Part shown: piece by piece, positions 17,436 to 26,218 of the stretch
Layout of the letters: each line of letters begins with the position of its first letter
Numbering within the stretch: the first letter of the stretch is position 1
Assembly: GCA_963842065.1 (NCBI GenBank)
Contig: CAWJEW010000007.1
Coordinates: forward strand, 310,001 to 374,000
Origin: CAITWD01 sp963842065
GTDB taxonomy: Bacteria; Actinomycetota; Thermoleophilia; Miltoncostaeales; Miltoncostaeaceae
Direction of reading: 5' to 3'
Length of the DNA stretch: 64,000 nt
Program-made: the position numbers and the translations under genes
The notes under the pieces: generated by a model
Databases searched by the model: none
What the model saw: the letters and a program-made list of their open reading frames with translations, nothing else
Told to the model about the DNA's origin: nothing

Positions 17436-18515
17436 ATGCGCATCCTCTGCCTGACCAACATGTACCCCGGGCCCGGCGAGCCGGACTACGGCGCCTTCGT
17501 CCGCGACATGTGCGACGCCCTCGAGGATCGCGGCCACGAGGTCCGGCGGGCGGTCATCGACTCCCGCGCCCGCGGCCCCGTGCACACCCCCCGCAAGTAC
17601 GGCCGCCTGGCCGGCGGAGCCATCTTCGGTAGCCGGTGGGCCGATGTCATCTATGCGCACTATCTGTTTCCAACCGGAGCAATCGCTGCCGCTGCCGGCC
17701 GGATCGCACGCCGTCCGTGGGTCGTGACGGCGCACGGCGGCGACGTCGCGAACCTCGACCGCAACACCGTCCGCACCGCGACCGCAGCCGGACTCGCAGG
17801 CGCGACGGCGGTGATCGCCGTCAGTCACTATCTGGCCGACCGGCTAGCGGCATCGGGGCTGCGCTTGCCCCCGGTGTTCGTCGCCAACATGGGCGTGAAC
17901 ATGTCCGGCTTCACAATCCGGGACCGCGCGGAGGCGCGCGCTCGGCGCGGGTTGCCCCCCGGCGGCCCAGTCATTGTCGCCGTCGGCGGACTCACCGAGC
18001 GCAAGAACCCGCTGACCCTGCTGCTCGCGTTCGCGCGCCTGCGAGCCGCACTACCCGGCGCCCACCTGGTGTTCGTCGGCGACGGACCGCTGCGCGGTAG
18101 CCTCGTCGGCGGTGCGGAGCGCCTGGGCCTGGCCGGCGCCATGACCCTGACCGGTGCCATCCGCCATGAGGACGTGGCCGATTGGATCGCCGCGAGCGAC
18201 GTGCTTGCGCTCGTCAGCCGGGTCGAGCCCCTCGGGGTCGTCGCACTCGAGGCCCTTGCGTGCGGACGTCCGGTGGTCGCAACCCAGGACGGCGGCGCCC
18301 GGGAGATCGTCCCGCCCGCGTGCGGAGCTCTCGTGCCGCCCGAAAATCCGGTCGCCATCGCAGATACCCTGCGCACCGTGATCTCCCAGCATCAATCCCC
18401 GGCCGTCTGTCGTGCGGCAGCCGATCGGTTCGCGCTCACGCGCCAGGCCGCGATCGTCGACGACGTCCTTGCCGGCGCGGTCAGCGGCACCCTGCCGGAC
18501 GTCAACCGCGCATGA
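17436..18515 (+). CDS. Glycosyltransferase family 4
   Basis: About 359 residues. It begins MRILCLTNMYPGPGEPDYGA with FVRDMCDALEDRGHEV, the usual GT4 acceptor-domain start; WVVTAHGGDVANLDR is the HGxD-type loop. The C-terminal half has VIVAVGGLTERKNPLTLLLA, LVFVGDGPLRG and the donor site SRVEPLGVVALEALACGRPV ending VATQDGGAREIV, with both Glu of the E-x7-E motif. Cytoplasmic face; it adds a sugar to a growing lipid-linked glycan. ATG lies 10 bp after the polymerase gene and the stop overlaps the next start by 4 bp. Confidence 0.9.
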   Translation: MRILCLTNMYPGPGEPDYGAFVRDMCDALEDRGHEVRRAVIDSRARGPVHTPRKYGRLAGGAIFGSRWADVIYAHYLFPTGAIAAAAGRIARRPWVVTAHGGDVANLDRNTVRTATAAGLAGATAVIAVSHYLADRLAASGLRLPPVFVANMGVNMSGFTIRDRAEARARRGLPPGGPVIVAVGGLTERKNPLTLLLAFARLRAALPGAHLVFVGDGPLRGSLVGGAERLGLAGAMTLTGAIRHEDVADWIAASDVLALVSRVEPLGVVALEALACGRPVVATQDGGAREIVPPACGALVPPENPVAIADTLRTVISQHQSPAVCRAAADRFALTRQAAIVDDVLAGAVSGTLPDVNRA

Positions 18516-19978
18516 CGGCCCAGTCCGACACGATCGGCCCCAGATTGCCCCGGTGGCCCTTGCTGACGGGCGCGGCAGCGCTGACCGCGCTCGGGGCGAT
18601 CCTGGCAATCCTCAGCCCCATGGGCGCCATCGCCCTGGTCGTCGTCGTCGCCGTGGTCGCGTACTTCGTGCACATCAGCGACCGCCCGATCGCCCGGCTG
18701 ATGGTCCCGTTTGTCGGCACGATGGTCGTCGCTGCGATCCTCGGCCCGAACCTGGCGATCCCGCAGGCCCCCGGCGCGTTCCTGTTCAGGATCATGATCG
18801 TCGCGCTCGGACTCGGCGCCGTCGGCTACCTGCTCATGGGCGGCCGGATCCGCTTCCCGGCCGCGATCGGCATCCCGGTCGCACTCCTGGCGGCGATGAC
18901 CGCCTGGGCCGTCATGTCCATCGCCTGGTCCCAAAACACGAGCGCCGCCATCCGCTGGACTGCATTCTTGATGATGATGGTGGGCCTGGCCGTCGCGATG
19001 CCGATGGCCTTCACCACCCGACGACGCGTCGTCGGGATGCTCAAGGCCCTCGGCTGGACGTTCGCCGCAGTGACCGGGTTTGCGTTCGTCGAAATCGCGA
19101 CGGGCTATCACCTGCCGACCTCGCGGCTGACCCAAATGGTCGGAGGCTCGGCCTTCGCGGCGACCTCGGTCTTCGGGAACCAGAACAACTTCGCGACGTA
19201 CCTGACGCTCGCCCTGCCGTATCTGGTGGCGCTTCCGCTCGTGTTCCGGGAGCGGCGGCTCTTGTGGATCGGGCTCATCGGAACCGTGTTGGACCTGGCG
19301 GCGCTGCTACTCACCGGCAGCAAGGACAACCTGGTTGCCGCAGGCCTGGTGTTCTTGACCGTGCTGTTGTTCCTCGCGACGGACCCGCGCCAGCGCTCCA
19401 AGCTCATCGGGGCGGTGCTGATCGCAATCGTGGCGATCATCGTCGTCGTTCCCTCGCTCAGCGGCTCCGGGTTGATCCCCCTGCCGCAACGCGCGGTCAA
19501 CAAGTTCAGCTTCTCGCTGCTGGAGAAGGAGATCGCCAGCGGCCAGGGATCGGGAGCGGCGCGGGAGAGCTTGTTCAACGACGGGATCGACTTTGTTGGC
19601 CAGACCGGAGGCTTCGGCGTCGGGGCGGGCAATGCGGAGACCCATGTCCTCGAACTCGCCGATTTCCCGGGGGTCAGCAACCTGCACGACTGGTGGATGG
19701 AGGTCGCGGTCGACCTCGGGCTCATCGGGCTCGCGCTGTATGTGACGTATTACCTGCTGCTGCTGACCCGCCAGTTGCGTGGGGCACGCCGCGCCACCGA
19801 CCCTCTTGTGCGCTACCTGTGCCTCGCGGGTGCCGCAGCGATGGTCGGGTTCGTGATCGGCAGCCTCGCCCCCTCGACGATGATCGCGTTTTCACCCATG
19901 TGGGTGATGTTCGGCGTCGCGATGACGGCAATCGCAATCGCCGAGCGCGCACGACGCAGCGGGGGCCGGCTGCCGTGA
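18512..19978 (+). CDS. O-antigen ligase/polymerase-like membrane protein, copy 2
   Basis: 488 residues and about eleven membrane spans. The region SVFGNQNNFATYLTLALPYL resembles the N-x-N-x-x-A pattern of Gram-positive-type polymerases such as TuaE. The big loop holds FGVGAGNAETHVLELADF and NLHDWWMEVAVDLGLIGLAL, with the family His after Asn-Leu. It differs clearly from copy 1 in sequence, so it is not a recent duplicate. ATG overlaps the GT4 stop (ATGA), and its own stop overlaps the GTG of the fusion gene, placing it in the same operon. Likely function: polymerising or attaching the repeat unit. Confidence 0.83.
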   Translation: MTAQSDTIGPRLPRWPLLTGAAALTALGAILAILSPMGAIALVVVVAVVAYFVHISDRPIARLMVPFVGTMVVAAILGPNLAIPQAPGAFLFRIMIVALGLGAVGYLLMGGRIRFPAAIGIPVALLAAMTAWAVMSIAWSQNTSAAIRWTAFLMMMVGLAVAMPMAFTTRRRVVGMLKALGWTFAAVTGFAFVEIATGYHLPTSRLTQMVGGSAFAATSVFGNQNNFATYLTLALPYLVALPLVFRERRLLWIGLIGTVLDLAALLLTGSKDNLVAAGLVFLTVLLFLATDPRQRSKLIGAVLIAIVAIIVVVPSLSGSGLIPLPQRAVNKFSFSLLEKEIASGQGSGAARESLFNDGIDFVGQTGGFGVGAGNAETHVLELADFPGVSNLHDWWMEVAVDLGLIGLALYVTYYLLLLTRQLRGARRATDPLVRYLCLAGAAAMVGFVIGSLAPSTMIAFSPMWVMFGVAMTAIAIAERARRSGGRLP

Positions 19979-22368
19979 CTGGACCGTTCGTGCGGGTGCG
20001 CATCGGCAGCTGCCGCGCCGGCTTCCGGCCGCGCGCAGAGTGGGTGCTTGGCATCATGGTCGGCGCGCTTGGCCGCACGATGGAGCTCACCGACGGACCT
20101 GCGGATCTGGTCTATGCACCAGATGCACCGGAATCCGGTGTTTGGATTCCGGCCGATGCCCGAGCGCAGGAGTTTTTCTCACAATCCACAGCGTTTTCCA
20201 CAAAACGGGCCTTTTTTGTGCATGGAGCACCAACCCTGTTCGGCCCCTGCGCCCCGTCGGCAGCCATCAGCACCGACCTTGTGGCGAGCGCCTTCCACTT
20301 GCTCGCGCGCTGGGATGAGCGCTGTGTCGGCTCGCGCGACCGGTTCGGGCGCCTACCGTTCGCCGAATCGACGTTTGGGAAGGTGGCGGGGCTCGATCCG
20401 CTCGATCCTCCGGTGGAGCGCTACATCGGGCTGATCGCGGACGCGCTCCGAATCGATCGCCCGGGGGAGTGGCAGGTCTTTCTGACCAACGACATCGACG
20501 ACCTGCGGATGCGGACGCCGCAGACCCTCACGAAGCTCAGCAGAGACACCCACTCGCTCGCGCCGGGCGGGGCGGCGGCGCTCGTCGGCACGGATCCCTG
20601 GAACAACGTCGGCGACCTGCTGTGGAGCATGTCCCGGCGTGGACTCGCCTCGACGGTCTTTCTGATCGGCAGCCATACCGACCCCCACGACGGCAGCCCG
20701 GCGCGCGCCTACGCCGCCCAGCGCGCCCGCATCGCGCGAGCGGTGCGCGCGGCCGGGGGCGAGATCGCCCTGCACACGTCGTTCGGGGCCGCCGACGCGT
20801 ACGACGCCTTCGTGTCCGAGCTGGCCATGTTCCGGGAAGAGGTCGGCGGACCGATCCTCGGGGCGCGGGCACATTACCTGCGGTTTCGGTACCACGAAAC
20901 GCCGGCCTGGATCGAAGCGGCCGGGCTCGCGTACGAAGCATCATCGGGATGGCACGAGCGGCCGGGATTCGCCTGCGGCATTGCGCGCCCGTTCGCGCCA
21001 TGGATCCTGGCTGAGGAACGACCGGCGCGCATCGAGCTCGTCCCGCTCGCCGTATCTGACTGGAACCTCTGGGCCGCCCAGGGCCTCGACGCCGACGCGC
21101 GTCTCGAGGCCGCCAAGCGCACTACGGAGGTCATCCGCCGTCACGGCGGTGCGGCCGCGGTCCTTTGGCACAACAGCGCGCTGGCCGACCCGCGTGCGCC
21201 CGGCTACGGGCAGGTCTGGGACGACCTTCTCGACGCGCTCGTCGACGATGGCGCACGCGTCGGCCCGATCCGCCCGCCTGCGATGCCGGCTGGGGCGGAT
21301 CTCAGCGGGCGGCGCATCCTGCATCTGACCAGCGTCCATCGCCCCCGCGACGTCCGGATCCTACATAAACATGCCAGTGCTGCCGCGCGCGCCGGCGCGC
21401 GCGCCGACGTGCTTGGCCTCCGCGAGCCAGCACGGCGTGCCGCGCGCATCGGCGCGGGTTGGCGGCTGGTGCGCCGGGCGCGGCGGGAGAAGGCCGATCT
21501 GTACCACGTCCATGATCCTGAGCTGCTTCCCGCCGCGCTGTGGCTGCGCCTGACCGCGCGCACGCCAGTCGTCTACGACGTGCACGAGTACCTGGGCGAG
21601 ACCGTACGCACCAAACAGTGGCTCCCGGCGCCGATCCGCCGACCGCTCGCCGTCATCGTCAGCCGGCTCGAACGCAGTGCCGGCGCACACTGCGACGCCG
21701 TCGTCGGTGTCAACGAAGACCTCGCCGCCCGGTTCGCGCTCGCCGGCGCGCCCAAGGTGCGGGCCGTCACCAACGCTCCGTGGGGCGAAGACTTCCCTGC
21801 AGCTGTGCCATTTTCGGATCCCGTCGTGCTCTATGTCGGGGGCCTGGCACCCGTGCGGGGGCTCGAGGTGATGCGCACTGCGGCGGGACTGCTCCAGACC
21901 CCCGGTGCGCGGGTCGTGCTCGCGGGGCCGGGGGAACCGGGCGAGCTGCCCGAATCGGTGACCTACCTCGGGATCGTGGATCACTCCGAGGTTCCCGATC
22001 TCCTGGCCCACGCCGCCGTCGCGTGGATACCCCTGCAGGAACACGAGAACTACGCGCGCGCGGTACCGACGAAGCTCGTCGAGGCCATGGCGGCCGGCCG
22101 GCCGGTCGTCGCCAGCGACTTCGGCCGCATGGCCGGAATCGTCCGCCAGAGCGGATGCGGGATCCTCGTTCCCGCCGCGGATCCCGCCGCCCACGCTGAG
22201 GCGATCGACCGGCTCTTCGGCGACCCGGAGTTGGCGGCGCGGATGGGTGCAGCCGGACGGCGTGCGTTTGACGCCGGCCTCTCGTTCGAACGCCAGGCCG
22301 ATCGCCTCACGAGCCTCTACGCAGAAGTGCTTGGCGACCGCGAACCGGGGCCTCCCAAAGCCGTCTGA
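19975..22368 (+). CDS. Fusion: polysaccharide-deacetylase-like domain plus glycosyltransferase family 4
   Basis: About 797 residues from a GTG overlapping the previous stop. Residues 1-440 resemble the DUF7033-plus-deacetylase arrangement: RWDERCVGSRDRFGRLPF, FLTNDIDDLRMRTPQTLTKL (the NodB-like Asp-Asp pair), STVFLIGSHTDPHDG, GGEIALHTSF and HYLRFRYHETPAWIEAAGL. Residues from about 443 are a complete GT4 enzyme: RILHLTSVHRPRDVRILHKH, LYHVHDPELLPAALWLRL, VVYDVHEYLGETVRTKQW, VVLYVGGLAPVRGLEVMR, and ENYARAVPTKLVEAMAAGRP at the donor site. It could trim and extend the same glycan. The short A+T-rich patch at 20171-20220 uses codons unlike the rest of the gene. Alternative: the first domain is a non-catalytic relative. 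Confidence 0.75.
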   Translation: MTGPFVRVRIGSCRAGFRPRAEWVLGIMVGALGRTMELTDGPADLVYAPDAPESGVWIPADARAQEFFSQSTAFSTKRAFFVHGAPTLFGPCAPSAAISTDLVASAFHLLARWDERCVGSRDRFGRLPFAESTFGKVAGLDPLDPPVERYIGLIADALRIDRPGEWQVFLTNDIDDLRMRTPQTLTKLSRDTHSLAPGGAAALVGTDPWNNVGDLLWSMSRRGLASTVFLIGSHTDPHDGSPARAYAAQRARIARAVRAAGGEIALHTSFGAADAYDAFVSELAMFREEVGGPILGARAHYLRFRYHETPAWIEAAGLAYEASSGWHERPGFACGIARPFAPWILAEERPARIELVPLAVSDWNLWAAQGLDADARLEAAKRTTEVIRRHGGAAAVLWHNSALADPRAPGYGQVWDDLLDALVDDGARVGPIRPPAMPAGADLSGRRILHLTSVHRPRDVRILHKHASAAARAGARADVLGLREPARRAARIGAGWRLVRRARREKADLYHVHDPELLPAALWLRLTARTPVVYDVHEYLGETVRTKQWLPAPIRRPLAVIVSRLERSAGAHCDAVVGVNEDLAARFALAGAPKVRAVTNAPWGEDFPAAVPFSDPVVLYVGGLAPVRGLEVMRTAAGLLQTPGARVVLAGPGEPGELPESVTYLGIVDHSEVPDLLAHAAVAWIPLQEHENYARAVPTKLVEAMAAGRPVVASDFGRMAGIVRQSGCGILVPAADPAAHAEAIDRLFGDPELAARMGAAGRRAFDAGLSFERQADRLTSLYAEVLGDREPGPPKAV

Positions 22369-22423
22369 GCGAATGCCCAGCGGCCCCACACGGGCAGCAG
22401 AAAATGGGTAGCATCGCTCCGAC

Positions 22424-23263
22424 GTGGATCGGGAAATCACCATTCGCGACTATCTGAAAGTCGCGTGGAGCGGACGCTGGCTCATCCTTGCCACGACGGT
22501 GCTCGGCATCATCGTTGGCGTCGTCGTCTCGATCGCCCATCACACGGCCTACAGCGCGACCGCCCGCGTCGGGCTCGGTCAGCCGACCAGTGTCCAAGGC
22601 GTTCCCGTGCAGTCACCGTTTACGAGCTCCCAGACGGTCGGCGATGCGGTCGACGTGACCGGGCTGGCGGATCAGACCGCACGGGTATTGGGGCTCCCCC
22701 AATCGGAGGTCCGGGGCCATGTCCACATCTCGACGCCGATCGGGGTCAGCCCGACGATCGTGGCGCCCCCCGTGGTGATCATCTCCGCATCGAACGCCCA
22801 CGCGGCGACGGCGGTCACCATCGCCAATACATTTGCGAACCAGCTGGTTCAGTCGGCCGGGACCCAAGTCGCCCAGATCGAGCTCACGCTGACCGCGCAG
22901 GCCGCCCAGGCGCTCGCCCAGCAGCATCAGCTGAGCGCACGGATCGACGCGTTGCAGTCCAGCGGCTCCTCGAGCCCCGCCGACGCGGTTGCGCTCGCGA
23001 CCGACACGCAACTGCTGAGCACGGCGCAGACCACCGCAGCAAACGCGCAACTCGCGCTCGCCCAGACCCGGGCGACCGAAGCACCCCAGGTCCTCGCGCA
23101 GGCATATGGCGCAAGCTCGTCGAATACCGCACCCAAGCGCCTCCAGTCCATCGCGCTTGCAGGGCTGATCGGGTTCCTGGTGGGCCTGATCGCAACGTTC
23201 ATCTGGCGCGGGAGCCCGGCTGCCCGCGCGAGTGAGCCTGAGCCCGGCCGGGACTCCCCCTAG
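22424..23263 (+). CDS. Wzz-like chain-length determinant protein
   Basis: 279 residues with two membrane helices, one near residues 20-40 (LILATTVLGIIVGVVVSIAH) and one near 243-263, flanking an extracytoplasmic part rich in Ala, Gln and Ser. This is the Wzz/polysaccharide co-polymerase topology. The opening ITIRDYLKVAWSGRWLI matches the start of Wzz domains; the middle (LTLTAQAAQALAQQHQLSAR) should form a coiled coil. No C-terminal tyrosine kinase domain is present. It sets glycan chain length together with the polymerase. GTG start, 55 bp after the fusion gene, in a short gap that may hold a promoter. Confidence 0.78.
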   Translation: MDREITIRDYLKVAWSGRWLILATTVLGIIVGVVVSIAHHTAYSATARVGLGQPTSVQGVPVQSPFTSSQTVGDAVDVTGLADQTARVLGLPQSEVRGHVHISTPIGVSPTIVAPPVVIISASNAHAATAVTIANTFANQLVQSAGTQVAQIELTLTAQAAQALAQQHQLSARIDALQSSGSSSPADAVALATDTQLLSTAQTTAANAQLALAQTRATEAPQVLAQAYGASSSNTAPKRLQSIALAGLIGFLVGLIATFIWRGSPAARASEPEPGRDSP

Positions 23264-23363
23264 GGCAACGACCGGATCGCCGGGGCGCGGACGGCGTGGC
23301 CGTCGCGGCGATCCGCACCTCAACCGCCCCGCAGTACCTCGATCGCGAACCGACCCCTACGCA

Positions 23364-24662
23364 ATGGCCGCCATCCGACGTACCGACCAACAGCGCCGGA
23401 CAACTCGGCGCCGCAGCATCCTCTTGGCGGTCGCCGGGCTGATCATCATTGCCGCGGCGGTCGGCGCGTGGGGCGTCATGGCCGGATGGTTCGACCAGGG
23501 CTCGGTCCGCGGCAACGCGACCGGATTCGTCCCGACTGCGGCACCGGACGCCAATCCGCTGGCCACCGCATGGCCGACGTTCGGCGACTCTCCGGAGTCA
23601 ACTCGATCGAACACGGCGCTCGACGCCGCGCTGCCGTACACGACGCGCTGGGACGTGAACACGGGCTCGCTCGTCGAGCTCCCGCCCGTGATCGGAGACG
23701 GGCGGGTGGTTGCCGGCACCAACCACGGGGTGGCGATCGCCATCGATCTTCGCACCGGTGCGATCGACTGGCACCGCCAACTCGATGGGGCAGTCGCCGC
23801 GTCACCTGCGCTCACGGGTCTTCCGGGAACGCCGAGCGCCGGTCAGCCCCAACTCGATCTGTTCGCGACGATCACGGGTGATCTGATCGCGCTCGATCCG
23901 GCAACCGGCCAGCAGGTGTGGAGCCTGTCTCTGGGATCCTCGATCGAGACCTCGCCGCTCGTGCTGGGCGACGGTGTGTACGTCGGCTCGCGGCTCGGCC
24001 GGGTCGTCCGCGTCTCGCTGGCGACCCACCGACCGGTGTGGACGGACACCGTGTCAGGCTCGGTGAAGGGCGCCATCGCCCGATCCGGCGCCAACGTGAT
24101 CGTCGGCGACTACGGGGGCCACGTCAGCGCGCTGGCCCAGTCCACCGGGCGCGTCGTGTGGCGCACGACGAGCCCCGGCAAGATCTTCCAGGGCCCCGGA
24201 CGCTTCTACGCTGGTCCTGCCGTCGCCTATGGCCGCGTGTACATCGGCAACGTGAACGGGCGCATCCTGGGGCTCGACGCGAGTTCCGGCGCGATCAACT
24301 GGGTCCGTGTGGTCAGCGACTACGTCTACTCAAGCGCGGCCGTCGCCGACCAAATGGTGTTCGTCGGCAGCTACAACGACAATCTCTACGCCCTCGACGC
24401 GGTCACGGGCGACGTGATCTGGCACCAAGACCTCGGGCAGCGGATCTCGGGATCGCCGTCGGTGCTCGGCAACCTCGTCTGGATCGCGACCCTCGGCAAG
24501 CCGGTGAGCGCCGGTCACACCTACGCCTTCGACGTTCACACCGGCCGGCTCGTCGTGCTGCGCCCACTCGGTCGGTACGCCGCCGCGGTCGGGATCGATG
24601 GGACGATCGTGGCGACGGGCGTCGACACGATCGCCGCACTCACCCCGCACGGCGCCCCATGA
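23364..24662 (+). CDS. Membrane-anchored PQQ-type beta-propeller protein
   Basis: About 432 residues from the ATG chosen here. An N-terminal anchor (about 20-40) precedes a chain of repeated blades, for example GVAIAIDLRTGAIDWHRQL, DLIALDPATGQQVWSL, HVSALAQSTGRVVWRT, RILGLDASSGAINWVRV and NLYALDAVTGDVIWHQDL, each with the A-x-D-x-x-T-G-x-x-x-W pattern of PQQ/BamB-like propellers. No quinoprotein active-site residues are apparent, so a structural or binding role is likelier. An in-frame GTG at 23232 would add 44 Arg/Pro-rich residues and overlap the Wzz-like gene by 32 bp. The stop overlaps the flippase gene by 4 bp. Confidence 0.75.
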   Translation: MAAIRRTDQQRRTTRRRSILLAVAGLIIIAAAVGAWGVMAGWFDQGSVRGNATGFVPTAAPDANPLATAWPTFGDSPESTRSNTALDAALPYTTRWDVNTGSLVELPPVIGDGRVVAGTNHGVAIAIDLRTGAIDWHRQLDGAVAASPALTGLPGTPSAGQPQLDLFATITGDLIALDPATGQQVWSLSLGSSIETSPLVLGDGVYVGSRLGRVVRVSLATHRPVWTDTVSGSVKGAIARSGANVIVGDYGGHVSALAQSTGRVVWRTTSPGKIFQGPGRFYAGPAVAYGRVYIGNVNGRILGLDASSGAINWVRVVSDYVYSSAAVADQMVFVGSYNDNLYALDAVTGDVIWHQDLGQRISGSPSVLGNLVWIATLGKPVSAGHTYAFDVHTGRLVVLRPLGRYAAAVGIDGTIVATGVDTIAALTPHGAP

Positions 24663-26218
24663 CGACGACCCGGCTGGCCCGTGCCGCCACGGCCGTGGCC
24701 GTGTTCACGATGATCTCGCGCCTGCTTGGACTCGCGCGCGAGATCGTCTTGGCCGCGTCCTACGGCGCGACGGCCGCGACCGACAGCTTCGTCGACGCCT
24801 TGTTGATCGTCAACCTCGTTGCCGCCGTCGTGCTCTACGCCGTCATCACCGTCGTGATCCCGGTGTTTTCCGCCGAGCGCGAGCGCACCGGCGAGCGATC
24901 CGCGTGGCAGCTGGTGTGGGCCTATTCGGCGTGGGTCACGCTCGCCCTGATGGCGATGACCGCCTTCATCGCGATCTTCCCCCAGGTCCCCACGGCCCTG
25001 TTCCATCTCGATCCGACCCGCGCGACGATCACGGCACAGCTGGTGCGAATCATGGCGCCGGCGCTCTTACTGCAGGGAGTCGCCGCGCTCCTGACGGCGC
25101 TCCTGCAGATCTACAACAAGTTCGCGGTGCCCGCCGCCGTCGGCATCGCCTTCAACGTCGGGATCATCGTCGGGATCATCGTGGGGCGCGGGAGCATCGG
25201 CATCGAGGCCGCGGCCTGGGGCGTCTCGATCGGGGCACTGCTGCAGGTACTCCTGCAAATGCCGCAGTTTCTGCGCCTGCGCCGTCGCATACCGCTCAAA
25301 CCGGTCTTCAGCCATCCTGGGCTGATGGCCGTCCTGATCACGTCGATCCCCGTAGCGGTTGCGTCCGTTCTGCAGCAGATCAACACGTACACGGACAAGC
25401 TGTTTGCATCATCGCTCGAGGCGGGCCGTGTGACCGCCCTCCAGTACGCGAACAGCCTCGGCGCAGCGCCGCGGGCGGCGCTGCTGATGCCGGTCCTGAT
25501 GCCGCTGTTCCCGTTCGTCGCGAAGCTCATCGCCGAAGGGCGCGACGATGAGGCCCTGCGTGGCATCGACCGCATCAACGGCCTGTTGGCGCTCACGGCG
25601 ATCCCCGCGGGGTTTCTCATCGCCCTGTACGCGACGGAGACGACCCAGCTGCTGCTGGGGCGGGGTCAGTGCGGCGCGGAATGCGTCCATCAGACGGCGA
25701 CACCACTGGCCTGGTACGCGCTGGCGACGCTCGGCGCGTTCCTGACCATGTTCCTCAATCGCGCGCTCGCCGCCGCGAACCTCCAGCGCGAGATCCTCAT
25801 CGCCACGGTCATAGCGGTCGTCGTGACGATCGTTTTTGACCTGATTCTCCTCGGGCCGCTTGCCCAGGGCGGCATCGCGCTCGCCTCGCTGATTGGTATC
25901 TACCTCAACGTTGCGATCTACCTGTGGTACCTGCGTCGGCGTTTCCCGGCCTATGACCTGATGGGGCTGGCCCGACAGCAGGGCCGCATCATCCTGTGCG
26001 GCCTGATCTGCGTCGTGGTGGCGCTCGCGGCCAACCAGATCTGGCCGACCGAGGGACTCAAGTCGCTCGCACTGCTCACCCCGCTACTGATCAAGGTGGT
26101 CCTCGCGCTCATCGCCTACGTGATCGCCGCCCGCTTTCTCGCGCGGCCGGAATTGGACGACGTGGTGCGCATCACCAAGGCGCTGTTTCATCGCCAGCGC
26201 CCGTCGAGCCTGACCTGA
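24659..26218 (+). CDS. MurJ/Wzx-type lipid-linked glycan flippase (MVF family)
   Basis: 519 residues with about 14 membrane helices. The start TMISRLLGLAREIVLAASYG and ATDSFVDALLIVN, then VVIPVFSAERERTG, are the hallmark N-terminal region of MurJ/MviN proteins. ALLQIYNKFAVPAAVGIAFN and LGAAPRAALLMPVLMPLFPF are also typical. Because it sits among polymerase, Wzz-like and glycosyltransferase genes, it may move a capsule repeat unit rather than lipid II; the sequence alone cannot separate the two, so I give no symbol. Start ATG overlaps the propeller gene stop; its stop shares one base with the next ATG (TGATG). Confidence 0.85.
   Translation: MTTTRLARAATAVAVFTMISRLLGLAREIVLAASYGATAATDSFVDALLIVNLVAAVVLYAVITVVIPVFSAERERTGERSAWQLVWAYSAWVTLALMAMTAFIAIFPQVPTALFHLDPTRATITAQLVRIMAPALLLQGVAALLTALLQIYNKFAVPAAVGIAFNVGIIVGIIVGRGSIGIEAAAWGVSIGALLQVLLQMPQFLRLRRRIPLKPVFSHPGLMAVLITSIPVAVASVLQQINTYTDKLFASSLEAGRVTALQYANSLGAAPRAALLMPVLMPLFPFVAKLIAEGRDDEALRGIDRINGLLALTAIPAGFLIALYATETTQLLLGRGQCGAECVHQTATPLAWYALATLGAFLTMFLNRALAAANLQREILIATVIAVVVTIVFDLILLGPLAQGGIALASLIGIYLNVAIYLWYLRRRFPAYDLMGLARQQGRIILCGLICVVVALAANQIWPTEGLKSLALLTPLLIKVVLALIAYVIAARFLARPELDDVVRITKALFHRQRPSSLT

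Noticed and set aside
18412..19974. In-frame upstream extension of the deacetylase-GT4 fusion
   Set aside because: The extension overlaps the second polymerase/ligase gene in another frame and is Arg/Pro-rich; the GTG at 19975 coincides with the previous stop in a GTGA overlap.
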